Source: Melaminivora alkalimesophila
GTDB lineage: Bacteria > Pseudomonadota > Gammaproteobacteria > Burkholderiales > Burkholderiaceae_C
DNA length: 12,774 nt
Assembly: GCF_000282995.1 (NCBI RefSeq)
Contig: NZ_ALEE01000539.1
Coordinates: forward strand, 1 to 12,774
Direction of reading: 5' to 3'
Each line of letters opens with the position of its first letter. Position 1 is the first letter of the stretch. Position numbers and translations under genes: made by a program. A model generated the notes under the pieces. That model was not told where the DNA came from. It saw nothing but the letters and a program-made list of their open reading frames with translations, and ran no database searches. Shown piece by piece: positions 6,084 to 12,774 of this stretch.

Positions 6084-7892
6084 ATGCCTTCTCCCATCGA
6101 GTCGATCACGCCCCGCGAGGCGCAGCGCCAGGCGGCGCGGGCGCTGGACGCTTCCACCCAAACGCAGCTGGCGCGCCTGTTCGGCGGTCTGTCGCCGGTG
6201 GCCCTCGGGCTGGCGCACGCCGACTGGGCGCTGCACCTCATGGCCTCGCCCGGCCGCCAGGCGGTGCTGGCGCAGCGCGCCGTGGAGCTGTCGCTGCAGG
6301 CGTGGCGCAACCTCGGCGTTGCGGCGGCCCCGGATGCCCCCACCGACACGGACGCCCGCTTCGCCCACGAAGGCTGGAAGCAATGGCCCTTCAATGCCTT
6401 GAAGGAAGGCCACAAGGCGCTGGATGCCTGGTGGCGCGAGGCCGCGCAGCAGGAGGAGGGCGTGTCGCGCCACCACCAGCACATGGTCCGCTTCTTCACC
6501 GGCCAGGCGCTCGATGCGGTGTCGCCCTCGAACTGGGCCTTCACCAACCCGGAAGTGCTGCACACGGCGCGCCAGACGCGCGGGCGCTCCTTGCAGGAAG
6601 GCTGGCAACTCTACCTCAAGGACCTGCGCGAGCAGCTCGGCGCACGCCCCGAGACGCCCGGCGAGGCGCTCGAGCCGCTGGAGTACGCCGTCGGGCGCGA
6701 CGTGGCCGCAACGCCCGGCAAGGTGGTGTTCCGCAACCACCTGATCGAGCTGATCCGCTACAGCCCGAGCACCGACAAGGTGCACCCGGAGCCGGTGCTG
6801 ATCGTGCCCTCGTGCATTATGAAGTACTACATCCTGGACCTGTCGCCGCACAACTCCATGGTCAAGTACCTGGTGGGCCAGGGCCACACGGTGTTCATCA
6901 TCTCCTGGCGCAACCCGGATGCCGAGGACCGCGACCTGAAGATGCAGGACTACCTCAGCACCGGCGTGCTCGCCGCCATGGCCGCGGCCAAGGCCAGCAG
7001 TGGCGCCGAGCGCCTGCACACCATGGGTTACTGCCTGGGCGGCACCTTCCTTGCGATCGCCGCCGCCGCCCTGGGCCGCATCGCGCGGCGCAGAAAGGGC
7101 CAGCGCACGGCCAAGGAGAAAGCGCTGGTCCCGGACGACATGCCCGAGCTGGCTTCCGTGATCCTGCTGGCGGCGCAGACGGACTTTTCCGAGCCGGGCG
7201 AGCTGGGCGTGTTCATCGACGAGGCGCAGCTGGCGACGCTGCGCCAGGCCATGCACGAGCGCGGCTACCTGTCGGGCAGGCAGATGGGCGGCTCGTTCCA
7301 GTTTCTCGCCTCGCGCAGCCTGGTGTGGTCGCGCAACACGCGCCGCTACCTGCTGGGCGAGGACGACGCCAGCTTCGACCTGATGAGCTGGAACGCCGAC
7401 ACCACGCGCCTGCCCGCGCGCATGCACTCGGAATACCTCACGGCGCTGTTCCTGAACAACGCCCTGGCCTCGGGCCAATACCGTTTCGCCGGCTCCACCG
7501 TGGCCTTGATGGACATCCACGTGCCGATGATGGTGGTCGCCACCACGCGCGACCACGTCTCGCCCTGGAAGTCGGTCTACAAGATCCACCTGCAGACCGA
7601 CACCCACGTGACCTTCGTGCTGGCCGAAGGCGGGCACAACGCCGGCATCGTCAGCGAGCCGGGCCGGCCGCGGCGCAGCTACCAGGTGGCAAGCGTCGAG
7701 GACAACAGCGGCTGGATCGATCCCGACGAGTGGAAGGCCCAGACGCCGGTGGTGCCCGGCTCGTGGTGGGAGGCGATGCAGTCCTGGATCCGCGAGCGCT
7801 CGGGCAAGCCGATTGCCGCCCAGCCGATTCCGGCCGCCCAGGCGCTGTGCGATGCTCCCGGCACCTATGTGCTGACGCGCTATGCCGACTGA
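6084..7892 (+). CDS. phaC: polyhydroxyalkanoate (PHB) synthase, class I-like
   Basis: This 602-aa enzyme polymerises (R)-3-hydroxyacyl-CoA into PHA on the surface of cytoplasmic granules. The N-terminal half (to ~215) is the PhaC N-terminal domain. The alpha/beta-hydrolase core has KYYILDLSP (248-256), GHTVFIISWRNPD (267-279) and the catalytic triad C317 in the lipase-like box GYCLGG, D490 (TTRDHVSPW) and H518 (GGHNAG). Length is near class I enzymes (589 aa in Cupriavidus). Compared from memory with Cupriavidus PhaC there is an insert of about 12-14 mostly charged residues at about 331-352, so it seems a separate sub-branch. An in-frame TTG at 6063 would add seven residues; the ATG at 6084 is preferred because a start at 6063 would leave only nine bases of leader. 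Neither has a clear Shine-Dalgarno. It is first gene of the operon ending in ackA and is preceded by an FNR-type box. Confidence 0.93.
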   Translation: MPSPIESITPREAQRQAARALDASTQTQLARLFGGLSPVALGLAHADWALHLMASPGRQAVLAQRAVELSLQAWRNLGVAAAPDAPTDTDARFAHEGWKQWPFNALKEGHKALDAWWREAAQQEEGVSRHHQHMVRFFTGQALDAVSPSNWAFTNPEVLHTARQTRGRSLQEGWQLYLKDLREQLGARPETPGEALEPLEYAVGRDVAATPGKVVFRNHLIELIRYSPSTDKVHPEPVLIVPSCIMKYYILDLSPHNSMVKYLVGQGHTVFIISWRNPDAEDRDLKMQDYLSTGVLAAMAAAKASSGAERLHTMGYCLGGTFLAIAAAALGRIARRRKGQRTAKEKALVPDDMPELASVILLAAQTDFSEPGELGVFIDEAQLATLRQAMHERGYLSGRQMGGSFQFLASRSLVWSRNTRRYLLGEDDASFDLMSWNADTTRLPARMHSEYLTALFLNNALASGQYRFAGSTVALMDIHVPMMVVATTRDHVSPWKSVYKIHLQTDTHVTFVLAEGGHNAGIVSEPGRPRRSYQVASVEDNSGWIDPDEWKAQTPVVPGSWWEAMQSWIRERSGKPIAAQPIPAAQALCDAPGTYVLTRYAD

Positions 7893-8280
7893 AGCCGCGA
7901 ACCGCCACAGCGAGGCGCTCGCCCTGCGCCTGGACCGCATGGTCGCGCACATGGAAGCCGTGGCCGCGCGCATCGCCTTCCTCGGGCGCGCGCTGGACCT
8001 GCCATTGCGCACGCCCGCCGACATCCAGACAGCGCTGGAGTGCGACGCCGACTGCCAGGAGCAGCGGGGCACGCGCCAGATGCGCATGCGCGAGGAGCTG
8101 CGCGGCCTGCTGGTCATGCGCTACACGGTGGTGGCGCGCATGGCCGCCAGCGTGCAGGTGGGCGCCCCGGCGGCGCGCGACATCCTCCTGGTCGCCAACG
8201 ATCGCCTGCTCGCCAGGGGCTTCGATGCCGGGGCGCCGGGCCTGAACCTGCGGCCGCTGTTCGAGGGCATCGACGCCTGA
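7882..8280 (+). CDS. uncharacterised small helical protein coupled to PHA synthase
   Basis: I do not recognise a family for this 132-aa protein. Its ATG lies inside the last codons of phaC, an 11-base overlap (ATGCCGACTGA), with no ribosome site of its own, so translational coupling to phaC is likely. It has no signal peptide and no membrane segment. Residues ~8-38 and ~66-112 look like amphipathic helices rich in Ala, Leu, Arg and Met. Two cysteines, C54 and C58 (CDADC), lie in the acidic link between them. The overlap and the equal dosage it implies suggest a partner or regulator of PhaC. By analogy, class III and IV synthases need a second subunit (PhaE or PhaR) and granules carry phasins, but no sequence similarity to these is evident. 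Codon use matches the neighbours, supporting a real gene. Confidence 0.72.
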   Translation: MPTEAANRHSEALALRLDRMVAHMEAVAARIAFLGRALDLPLRTPADIQTALECDADCQEQRGTRQMRMREELRGLLVMRYTVVARMAASVQVGAPAARDILLVANDRLLARGFDAGAPGLNLRPLFEGIDA

Positions 8281-8334
8281 ACCTCCTTTCTGCGCGGGGC
8301 GTACCCGCCGTCCAACCTGTTTGCTGATTTCCCC

Positions 8335-9108
8335 ATGACATCCTCCCTCTTCAGCCTGGCCGGCAAGAAAGGCCTGATCCTCGGCATTGCCAACGACAGC
8401 AGCATCGCCTTCGGCTGCGCGCGCCTGGCGCGCCAGCTGGGCGCCGAGGTCGTCGCCTCGTGCCTGAACGACAAGGCGCGCCGCTTTGTCGAGCCGCACA
8501 CCGCGCCCCTGGGCATCGACCTGGTCCACTGCGACGTGGAGGCTCCGGGCGAGCTCGACGCCATCGTGCAGCACGCCGCCAACAAGTTCGGCCGGCTCGA
8601 CTTCGTCATCCACTCGATTGCCTGGGCGCCGCTGTCGGACCTGCACGGCCACGTGGTGGACAGCTCGCGCGAGGGCTTCGGCCGCGCCATGGCCATCTCC
8701 TGCCACAGCTTTGCCGAGCTGGCGCGCCTGTGCGTGCCGCACATGCACGCCGGCGGCAGCATGCTGTCCATGACCTACCTGGGCTCGGGCGAGGCCGTGC
8801 CCAACTACGGCCTGATGGGGCCGGTGAAGGCGGCGCTGGAATCCATGGTGCGCTACATGGCGATGGAACTGGGCCCGAAGAACATCCGCGTGCACGCCGT
8901 CTCGCCCGGCCCGATCCTGACGCGCGCCGGCTCGGGCATCGCCAACTTCGATACGCTCATGGCCACGGCCCAGGCCAAGGCGCCGCTGCAGCGCCTGGTC
9001 ACCCTCGACGAGATCGCCCAGCTGAGCGCCTTCCTGTGCATGGAGGCGGCCAGCGGCATGACCGGCCAGACCATCTACGTGGACGGCGGCGTCCACGCCA
9101 TGGATTGA
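8335..9108 (+). CDS. fabI: enoyl-[acyl-carrier-protein] reductase (NADH), FabI family
   Basis: This 257-aa short-chain-dehydrogenase-type protein has FabI-specific marks: GIANDSSIAFG near 17-27 (the FabI nucleotide loop with SIA), a YLG tyrosine at 148, catalytic Y158 and K165 in NYGLMGPVKAALE, and IYVDGG at the C-terminus. FabI reduces trans-2-enoyl-ACP with NAD(P)H in the last step of fatty-acid elongation. The residue aligned with E. coli Gly93 is Ala96 (HSIAWAP against HSIGFAP), and the loop SPGPILTRAGSGI differs from the usual SAGPI-TLAASGI, so this looks like a divergent paralogue and not necessarily the housekeeping copy. Its place between PHA synthase and the hydratase-Pta fusion suggests a role in the CoA/ACP enoyl pool or in redox balance. 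It lies 54 bases after the small gene, with no clear Shine-Dalgarno, and 25 bases before the fusion gene. Confidence 0.88.
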   Translation: MTSSLFSLAGKKGLILGIANDSSIAFGCARLARQLGAEVVASCLNDKARRFVEPHTAPLGIDLVHCDVEAPGELDAIVQHAANKFGRLDFVIHSIAWAPLSDLHGHVVDSSREGFGRAMAISCHSFAELARLCVPHMHAGGSMLSMTYLGSGEAVPNYGLMGPVKAALESMVRYMAMELGPKNIRVHAVSPGPILTRAGSGIANFDTLMATAQAKAPLQRLVTLDEIAQLSAFLCMEAASGMTGQTIYVDGGVHAMD

Positions 9109-9119
9109 TCGTTTTCCCG

Positions 9120-9124
9120 AAGGA
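9120..9124 (+). promoter_or_regulatory. Shine-Dalgarno site of the hydratase-Pta gene
   Basis: AAGGA lies 9 bases before the ATG at 9134 and supports that start over the in-frame ATGs at 9161 and 9167. Confidence 0.6.
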
Positions 9125-9133
9125 CCCTGCCCC

Positions 9134-10570
9134 ATGAACACCAACAACACCAACGAGCCCATGTGGATGGAGAACGTCACCTACGACGAGCTCAGCGTGG
9201 GCCAGAGCGCCCGCCTGCTGCGCACCGTGACGCTGGCCGACATCCAGGCCTTCGCCGCCGTCTCGGGCGACATCAACCCGGCGCACCTGAACGCGCAGTA
9301 CGCCGACGCCACCATGTTCAACGGCGTGATCGCCCACGGCATGCTGGGCGCGGCGCTGATCTCGGCGCTGTTCGGCACCCAGTTCCCCGGCCCCGGCACC
9401 ATCTACCTGGGCCAGGAGCTGAAGTTCACCCGCCCGGTGCGCATCGGCGACACGCTCACGGTGCTGGCCACGGTGAGCGAGAAGAACGACGAGAAGAAGC
9501 GCGTCAAGATGGACTGCCTGGTGACCAACCAGCACGGCGAGGTGGTGCTCAAGGGCGTGGCGAACCTCATGCCGCCCGTCACCAAGGTGCGCGTGCCGCG
9601 CATCAACGCCCCGCAGATCCAGCTGTTCGATCCGGAGGCGCGCTTCCAGGCCCTGCTGGACAAGGTCCAGGGCGTGCCGGTGATGCGCTGCGCGGTGGTG
9701 CATCCGGTGGATGCGGGCTCGCTGGCCGGCGCCATGGACGCCGCCAGCCACGGCCTGATCCAGCCGGTGCTGATCGGCCCCGAGGGGCGCATCCGGCGCG
9801 TGGCCGAGGAGGCGGGCATCAGCCTGCACGGCGCGGCCATCATCGGCGTGGAGCACAGCCACGCGGCCGCCGAGATGGCGGCCGACCTGGCGGCGCGGCG
9901 CGAGGTGGACCTGCTCATGAAGGGTAGCCTGCACACGGACGAGCTGCTCAAGGCCATCCTGGCGCAGCCGCTGCTGCGCACCGGCCGGCGCCTGTCGCAC
10001 GTGTTCCGCTTCGACGTGCCGCTCTACCCGAAGCCCTTGATCATCACGGACGCGGCCATCAACATCCGCCCGACCCTGGCCGAGAAGGCGGACATCATCC
10101 AGAACGCCATCGAGTTCGCGCAGATCCTGGGCACCGGGCAGCCGCGCGTGGCCATCCTGTCGGCGGTGGAGACCGTCACCGCCAGCATCCCCTCGACGCT
10201 GGACGCCGCCGCCCTGTGCAAGATGGCCGACCGCGGCCAGATCCAGGGCGGCCTGCTGGACGGCCCGCTGGCCTTCGACAACGCGATCTCCATGGACGCC
10301 GTGCGCATCAAGGGCATCGCCTCCGAGGTGGCGGGGCAGGCCGACATCCTGGCCGTCCCGGACCTGGAGAGCGGCAACATGATCGCCAAGCAGCTGGAAT
10401 ACCTGGCGGGCGCCAGCGGCTCGGGGCTGGTGCTGGGGGCGCGCGTGCCGATCGCCCTGACCAGCCGTGCCGACGGGCCGATGGTGCGCGTGGCCTCCAC
10501 CGTGCTGGCGGTGCTGGCGGCGCACCACGAGCGCAGGAAGCAGGCGGACAACGCCTGGAAGCAGGGTTGA
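9134..10570 (+). CDS. pta: bifunctional MaoC/PhaJ-type enoyl-CoA hydratase - phosphate acetyl/butyryltransferase
   Basis: A two-domain fusion of 478 aa. Residues ~15-150 are a MaoC/PhaJ hot-dog domain: SGDINPAHLN carries the catalytic dyad D46 and H51 at PhaJ spacing, and FNGVIAHGML follows. This domain hydrates trans-2-enoyl-CoA to (R)-3-hydroxyacyl-CoA, the PhaC substrate. Residues ~165-470 are a phosphotransacylase domain (PTA_PTB family): LMKGSLHTDELL, PKPLIITDAAINI and GLLDGPLAFDNAIS are recognisable. It exchanges CoA for phosphate on an acyl-CoA. The stand-alone size (~305 aa) and the DGPLAFDNAIS segment resemble butyryl- as much as acetyl-transferases, so the chain length is open. The same architecture is known as a bifunctional enoyl-CoA hydratase/phosphate acetyltransferase. 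The ATG at 9134 has a good ribosome site. The ackA gene starts 8 bases downstream and would convert the acyl phosphate to acid plus ATP. Confidence 0.92.
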   Translation: MNTNNTNEPMWMENVTYDELSVGQSARLLRTVTLADIQAFAAVSGDINPAHLNAQYADATMFNGVIAHGMLGAALISALFGTQFPGPGTIYLGQELKFTRPVRIGDTLTVLATVSEKNDEKKRVKMDCLVTNQHGEVVLKGVANLMPPVTKVRVPRINAPQIQLFDPEARFQALLDKVQGVPVMRCAVVHPVDAGSLAGAMDAASHGLIQPVLIGPEGRIRRVAEEAGISLHGAAIIGVEHSHAAAEMAADLAARREVDLLMKGSLHTDELLKAILAQPLLRTGRRLSHVFRFDVPLYPKPLIITDAAINIRPTLAEKADIIQNAIEFAQILGTGQPRVAILSAVETVTASIPSTLDAAALCKMADRGQIQGGLLDGPLAFDNAISMDAVRIKGIASEVAGQADILAVPDLESGNMIAKQLEYLAGASGSGLVLGARVPIALTSRADGPMVRVASTVLAVLAAHHERRKQADNAWKQG

Positions 10571-10578
10571 GGCGCGCC

Positions 10579-11769
10579 ATGGCCATTCTTGCAGTCAATG
10601 CCGGCTCGTCCTCGCTGAAATTCTCGCTGCACCCGCTCACGGACGGCCAGGTGCAGCCGCACCTGCTGTCGGGCAACATCCAGGGGCTGGAGCCCGGCGG
10701 CGCGCCCGCCATGGGCTGGCAGCACCGGGGCGAGAAGCACCAGCGTGCGCTGCAGGTGCCGGCCGGCGCCTCGCCCTTCGGGGCGGCGCTCGACGCCCTG
10801 CGTGCGCTGCTCGGCGAATGGGCCGATGCGCCGGAGATCGCTGCCGTGGCGCACCGCGTGGTGCACGGCGGGGGCGAATTCACGGCGAGCGTGCGCGTGG
10901 ACGATGCGGTGCTCGCGCGGCTGGCGCGCTTCAACTCGCTCGCGCCGCTGCACCAGCCGCACAACCTGGAGGGCATCCGGCGCTTTCGCGCGGCCTTCCC
11001 GGGGCTGCCGCAGATCGCCTGCTTCGACACCGCCTTCCACGCCCACATGCCCGAGGTGGACCGCGCTTTTGCGCTGCCGCGCGCGCTGAGCGAGCAGGGC
11101 GTGCGCCGCTACGGTTTCCACGGCCTGTCCTACCAGTACATCATGGGCGTGCTGCAGGAGCGCACCATCCGCGGCAATGGCCGCGTGGTCATGGCGCACC
11201 TGGGCAACGGCGCGAGCCTGTGCGCGGCGCACGGCGGCACCAGCGTGGCGACCACCATGGGCTTTTCCGCGCTCGACGGCCTGATGATGGGCACGCGCAG
11301 CGGCGCGCTCGATCCGGGCGTGCTGCTCTACCTGCTCGAACAAGGCTGGACGCACGCGCGCATCGAGGCGCTGCTCTACAGGCAATCGGGCCTGCTGGGC
11401 GTCTCGGGCATCTCCGCCGACATGCGGCGCCTGCGCGCCGAGGCGGCGGCTGGCCATGGCGACGCGCGCCGCGCCATCGCCCAGTTCACGCACCGCGTGG
11501 TGCGCGAGACCGGGGCGCTCACGGCCTGCCTGCAGGGGCTGGACCTGCTGGCCTTCAGCGGCGGCATCGGCGAGAACGACGCCCAGCTGCGCGAGGAAGC
11601 CTGCGCGCAGCTGGGCTGGATGGGGCTGCGGATCGATGCGGCGCGCAACCGCCAGGTGGAAGGAGCGTGCGCCATCCACGCGCCCGACAGCCGGATCGAG
11701 GTCTGGGTGGTGCCGACCGACGAAGGCCGCGTGGCGGCGCGCGAGGCGGCGGCGCTGCTGCGGGGCTGA
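10579..11769 (+). CDS. ackA: acetate kinase
   Basis: The 396-aa protein converts acetyl phosphate and ADP to acetate and ATP in the cytoplasm. It starts with the ASKHA phosphate-binding motif MAILAVNAGSSSLKFSLH (N7). Other active-site residues fit the acetate kinase family: R93 (HRVVHGG), D150 (CFDTAFH), H181 (GFHGLSY), R240 (MMGTRSGALDPG), the SGGIGEND loop at 327-334 and E382 (PTDEG). Length is normal; butyrate kinases are shorter, with a different first motif. The frame is open further upstream but that part overlaps the pta fusion; the ATG at 10579 is supported by GAGG 6 bases before it and by the canonical N-terminus. It is the last gene of the phaC operon, 8 bases after pta, and is convergent with amn. 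Pairing with pta allows ATP formation from acyl-CoA when respiration is limited. Confidence 0.95.
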   Translation: MAILAVNAGSSSLKFSLHPLTDGQVQPHLLSGNIQGLEPGGAPAMGWQHRGEKHQRALQVPAGASPFGAALDALRALLGEWADAPEIAAVAHRVVHGGGEFTASVRVDDAVLARLARFNSLAPLHQPHNLEGIRRFRAAFPGLPQIACFDTAFHAHMPEVDRAFALPRALSEQGVRRYGFHGLSYQYIMGVLQERTIRGNGRVVMAHLGNGASLCAAHGGTSVATTMGFSALDGLMMGTRSGALDPGVLLYLLEQGWTHARIEALLYRQSGLLGVSGISADMRRLRAEAAAGHGDARRAIAQFTHRVVRETGALTACLQGLDLLAFSGGIGENDAQLREEACAQLGWMGLRIDAARNRQVEGACAIHAPDSRIEVWVVPTDEGRVAAREAAALLRG

Positions 11770-11770
11770 G

Positions 11771-11798
11771 CGCGGGAGCGGCGCCCCCCGGCCCCGCG
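11771..11798. terminator. possible weak bidirectional terminator between ackA and amn
   Basis: CGCGGG and CCCGCG form a 6-base stem with a long GC-rich loop in the 33-base gap between convergent stop codons. Only a three-T run follows on the plus strand, so an intrinsic terminator is not convincing; the placement is the main argument. Confidence 0.2.
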
Positions 11799-11802
11799 GC
11801 CT

Positions 11803-12774
11803 TTACTGGAACGCCACCTCGGCAAAGCTGCGCAGCTTGCGGCTGTGCAGCCGGTGCACGCCGCCGGCGCGCAGGATGTCGATGGCGCGCATGCCGATGC
11901 GCAGGTGTTGGTCGACGCGCTCGCGATAGAAGTGGTTGGCCATGCCGGGCAGCTTGATCTCGCCGTGCAACGGCTTGTCGGACACGCACAAGAGCGTCCC
12001 GTAGGGCACGCGGAAGCGAAAGCCGTTGGCGGCGATGGTGGCGCTCTCCATGTCCAGCGCGATCGCCCGGCTCTGGCTGAAGCGCCGCTGCGGCAGGTTG
12101 TCGGGCAGCAGCTCCCAGTTGCGGTTGTCGGTGCTGGCCACGGTGCCGGTGCGCATGATGCGCTTCAACTGGTCGCCGGGCATCTGCGTGACCTCGGCCA
12201 CCGCCTGCTGCAGCGCCACCTGGATCTCGGCCAGCGCCGGGATCGGCACCCACACCGGCAGCTCCTCGTCCAGCACATGATCCTCGCGCACGTAGGCGTG
12301 CGCCAGCACGTAGTCGCCCAGCTGCTGGCTGTTGCGCAGGCCCGCGCAGTGGCCCAGCATCATCCAGGCGTGCGGGCGCAGCACGGCGATGTGGTCGGTG
12401 ATGGTCTTGGCGTTGGCCGGGCCGACGCCGATGTTGACCATGGTGATGCCGCTGCGGTCGGCGCGCACCAGGTGGTAGGCGGGCATCTGCGGCAGGCGCG
12501 GCGGCGCCACGCCCAGCTCGTCGCCGGCCTCGGGCGGCAGTCCGGCATGGCGCGTCACCACGTTGCCCGGCTCGATGAAGGCGGTGTATTCGCTGTCGGG
12601 CCGGTCCATCTCGGCGCGGCCCAGGCGCACGAACTCGTCGATGTAGAACTGGTAGTTGGTGAACAGCACGAAGTTCTGGAACCACTCGGGCGCCGTGCCG
12701 GTGTAGTGGCGCAGGCGGTGCAGCGAATAGTCCACGCGCGGGGCGGTGAACAGCGACAGCGGCAGGGGGTCGCC
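11803..12774 (-). CDS. amn: AMP nucleosidase, C-terminal part (N-terminus beyond right edge)
   Basis: The frame is open from the window edge to the TAA at 11803, giving the last 323 residues; the 5' end is missing. AMP nucleosidase hydrolyses AMP to adenine and ribose 5-phosphate, helping to set adenylate levels. Recognisable segments are PLSLFTAPRVDYSLHRLRHY, then TGTAPEWFQNFVLFTNYQFY, the phosphorylase-type MVNIGVGPANAKTITDHIAV with LGHCAGLR, and ALDMESATIAANG, which carries the purine/ribose-binding Met-Glu pair of the nucleoside phosphorylase fold. Against a family length near 480-500 aa, about 160-170 residues lie outside. The GTG at 12735 is internal and not a start: coding similarity continues upstream to the edge. 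It is convergent with ackA and so not part of that operon. Confidence 0.92.
   Translation of the reverse strand, partial: GDPLPLSLFTAPRVDYSLHRLRHYTGTAPEWFQNFVLFTNYQFYIDEFVRLGRAEMDRPDSEYTAFIEPGNVVTRHAGLPPEAGDELGVAPPRLPQMPAYHLVRADRSGITMVNIGVGPANAKTITDHIAVLRPHAWMMLGHCAGLRNSQQLGDYVLAHAYVREDHVLDEELPVWVPIPALAEIQVALQQAVAEVTQMPGDQLKRIMRTGTVASTDNRNWELLPDNLPQRRFSQSRAIALDMESATIAANGFRFRVPYGTLLCVSDKPLHGEIKLPGMANHFYRERVDQHLRIGMRAIDILRAGGVHRLHSRKLRSFAEVAFQ

Noticed and set aside
6066..8117. 683-codon open frame on the minus strand opposite phaC
   Set aside because: It is an antisense shadow caused by high GC at third codon positions. Its translation is rich in His, Arg, Gln and Ala with no domain, while the plus strand encodes a clear PHA synthase.
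8289..8309. GCGGG/CCCGC hairpin between the small gene and fabI
   Set aside because: A five-base GC stem with no T-run is expected by chance at this composition; there is no support for a terminator or internal promoter.
10216..10578. In-frame upstream extension of ackA
   Set aside because: It overlaps the pta fusion coding region; ackA begins canonically with MAILAVNAGSSSLKFS at 10579.
8999..11679. Two long minus-strand open frames (8999-10528 and 10024-11679) opposite pta and ackA
   Set aside because: Low-complexity antisense translations overlapping each other and recognisable plus-strand enzymes.
1..12774. CRISPR arrays, insertion sequences, tRNA or rRNA genes
   Set aside because: No spaced direct repeats, transposase-like proteins, terminal inverted repeats or RNA gene signatures were seen.

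Overview
The window is very GC-rich and tightly packed, with strong G/C bias at third codon positions. Gene content and protein style (a PHA synthase cluster with a MaoC-Pta fusion, a DsbD/ScsB-type N-terminal domain and an AMP nucleosidase) suggest a betaproteobacterium of the order Burkholderiales, most likely Comamonadaceae (Acidovorax/Alicycliphilus-like). This is an inference from protein resemblance; there is no rRNA to confirm it. I see no mobile element, tRNA, rRNA or CRISPR array. Every gap between genes is shorter than 160 bases.

Left part (1-4216), all on the minus strand and read right to left: 3-hydroxyacyl-CoA dehydrogenase (hbd), a calcineurin-like phosphoesterase, a MATE-family efflux protein, and a DsbD/ScsB-family thiol:disulfide protein that runs off the left edge. 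Gaps are 31-63 bases, so the four could be one transcript, although their functions look unrelated.

Middle (4217-5926): a short divergent promoter region, then a GMC-family FAD oxidoreductase on the plus strand.

Right-centre (5927-11769) is the most interesting region: a plus-strand operon of PHA synthase (phaC), a small uncharacterised protein that overlaps phaC by 11 bases, an enoyl-ACP reductase (fabI) paralogue, a MaoC/PhaJ-phosphotransacylase fusion, and acetate kinase (ackA). The 157-base region before phaC holds two inverted repeats. One is a textbook FNR/CRP-family box (TTGAC-N4-GTCAA) placed exactly 41.5 bases before a predicted start point that has a reasonable -10 element. The other is TGTTGC-GGC-GCAACA, a candidate PHA-linked (PhaR-type) operator. 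Together these suggest a low-oxygen-induced module that sends acetyl-CoA/acyl-CoA either to polyester storage (a carbon and electron sink) or to acetate plus ATP. The hydratase domain can supply (R)-3-hydroxyacyl-CoA to PhaC, and Pta-AckA recovers ATP.

Right edge (11803-12774): a minus-strand AMP nucleosidase (amn), convergent with ackA and missing its N-terminal part beyond the window.
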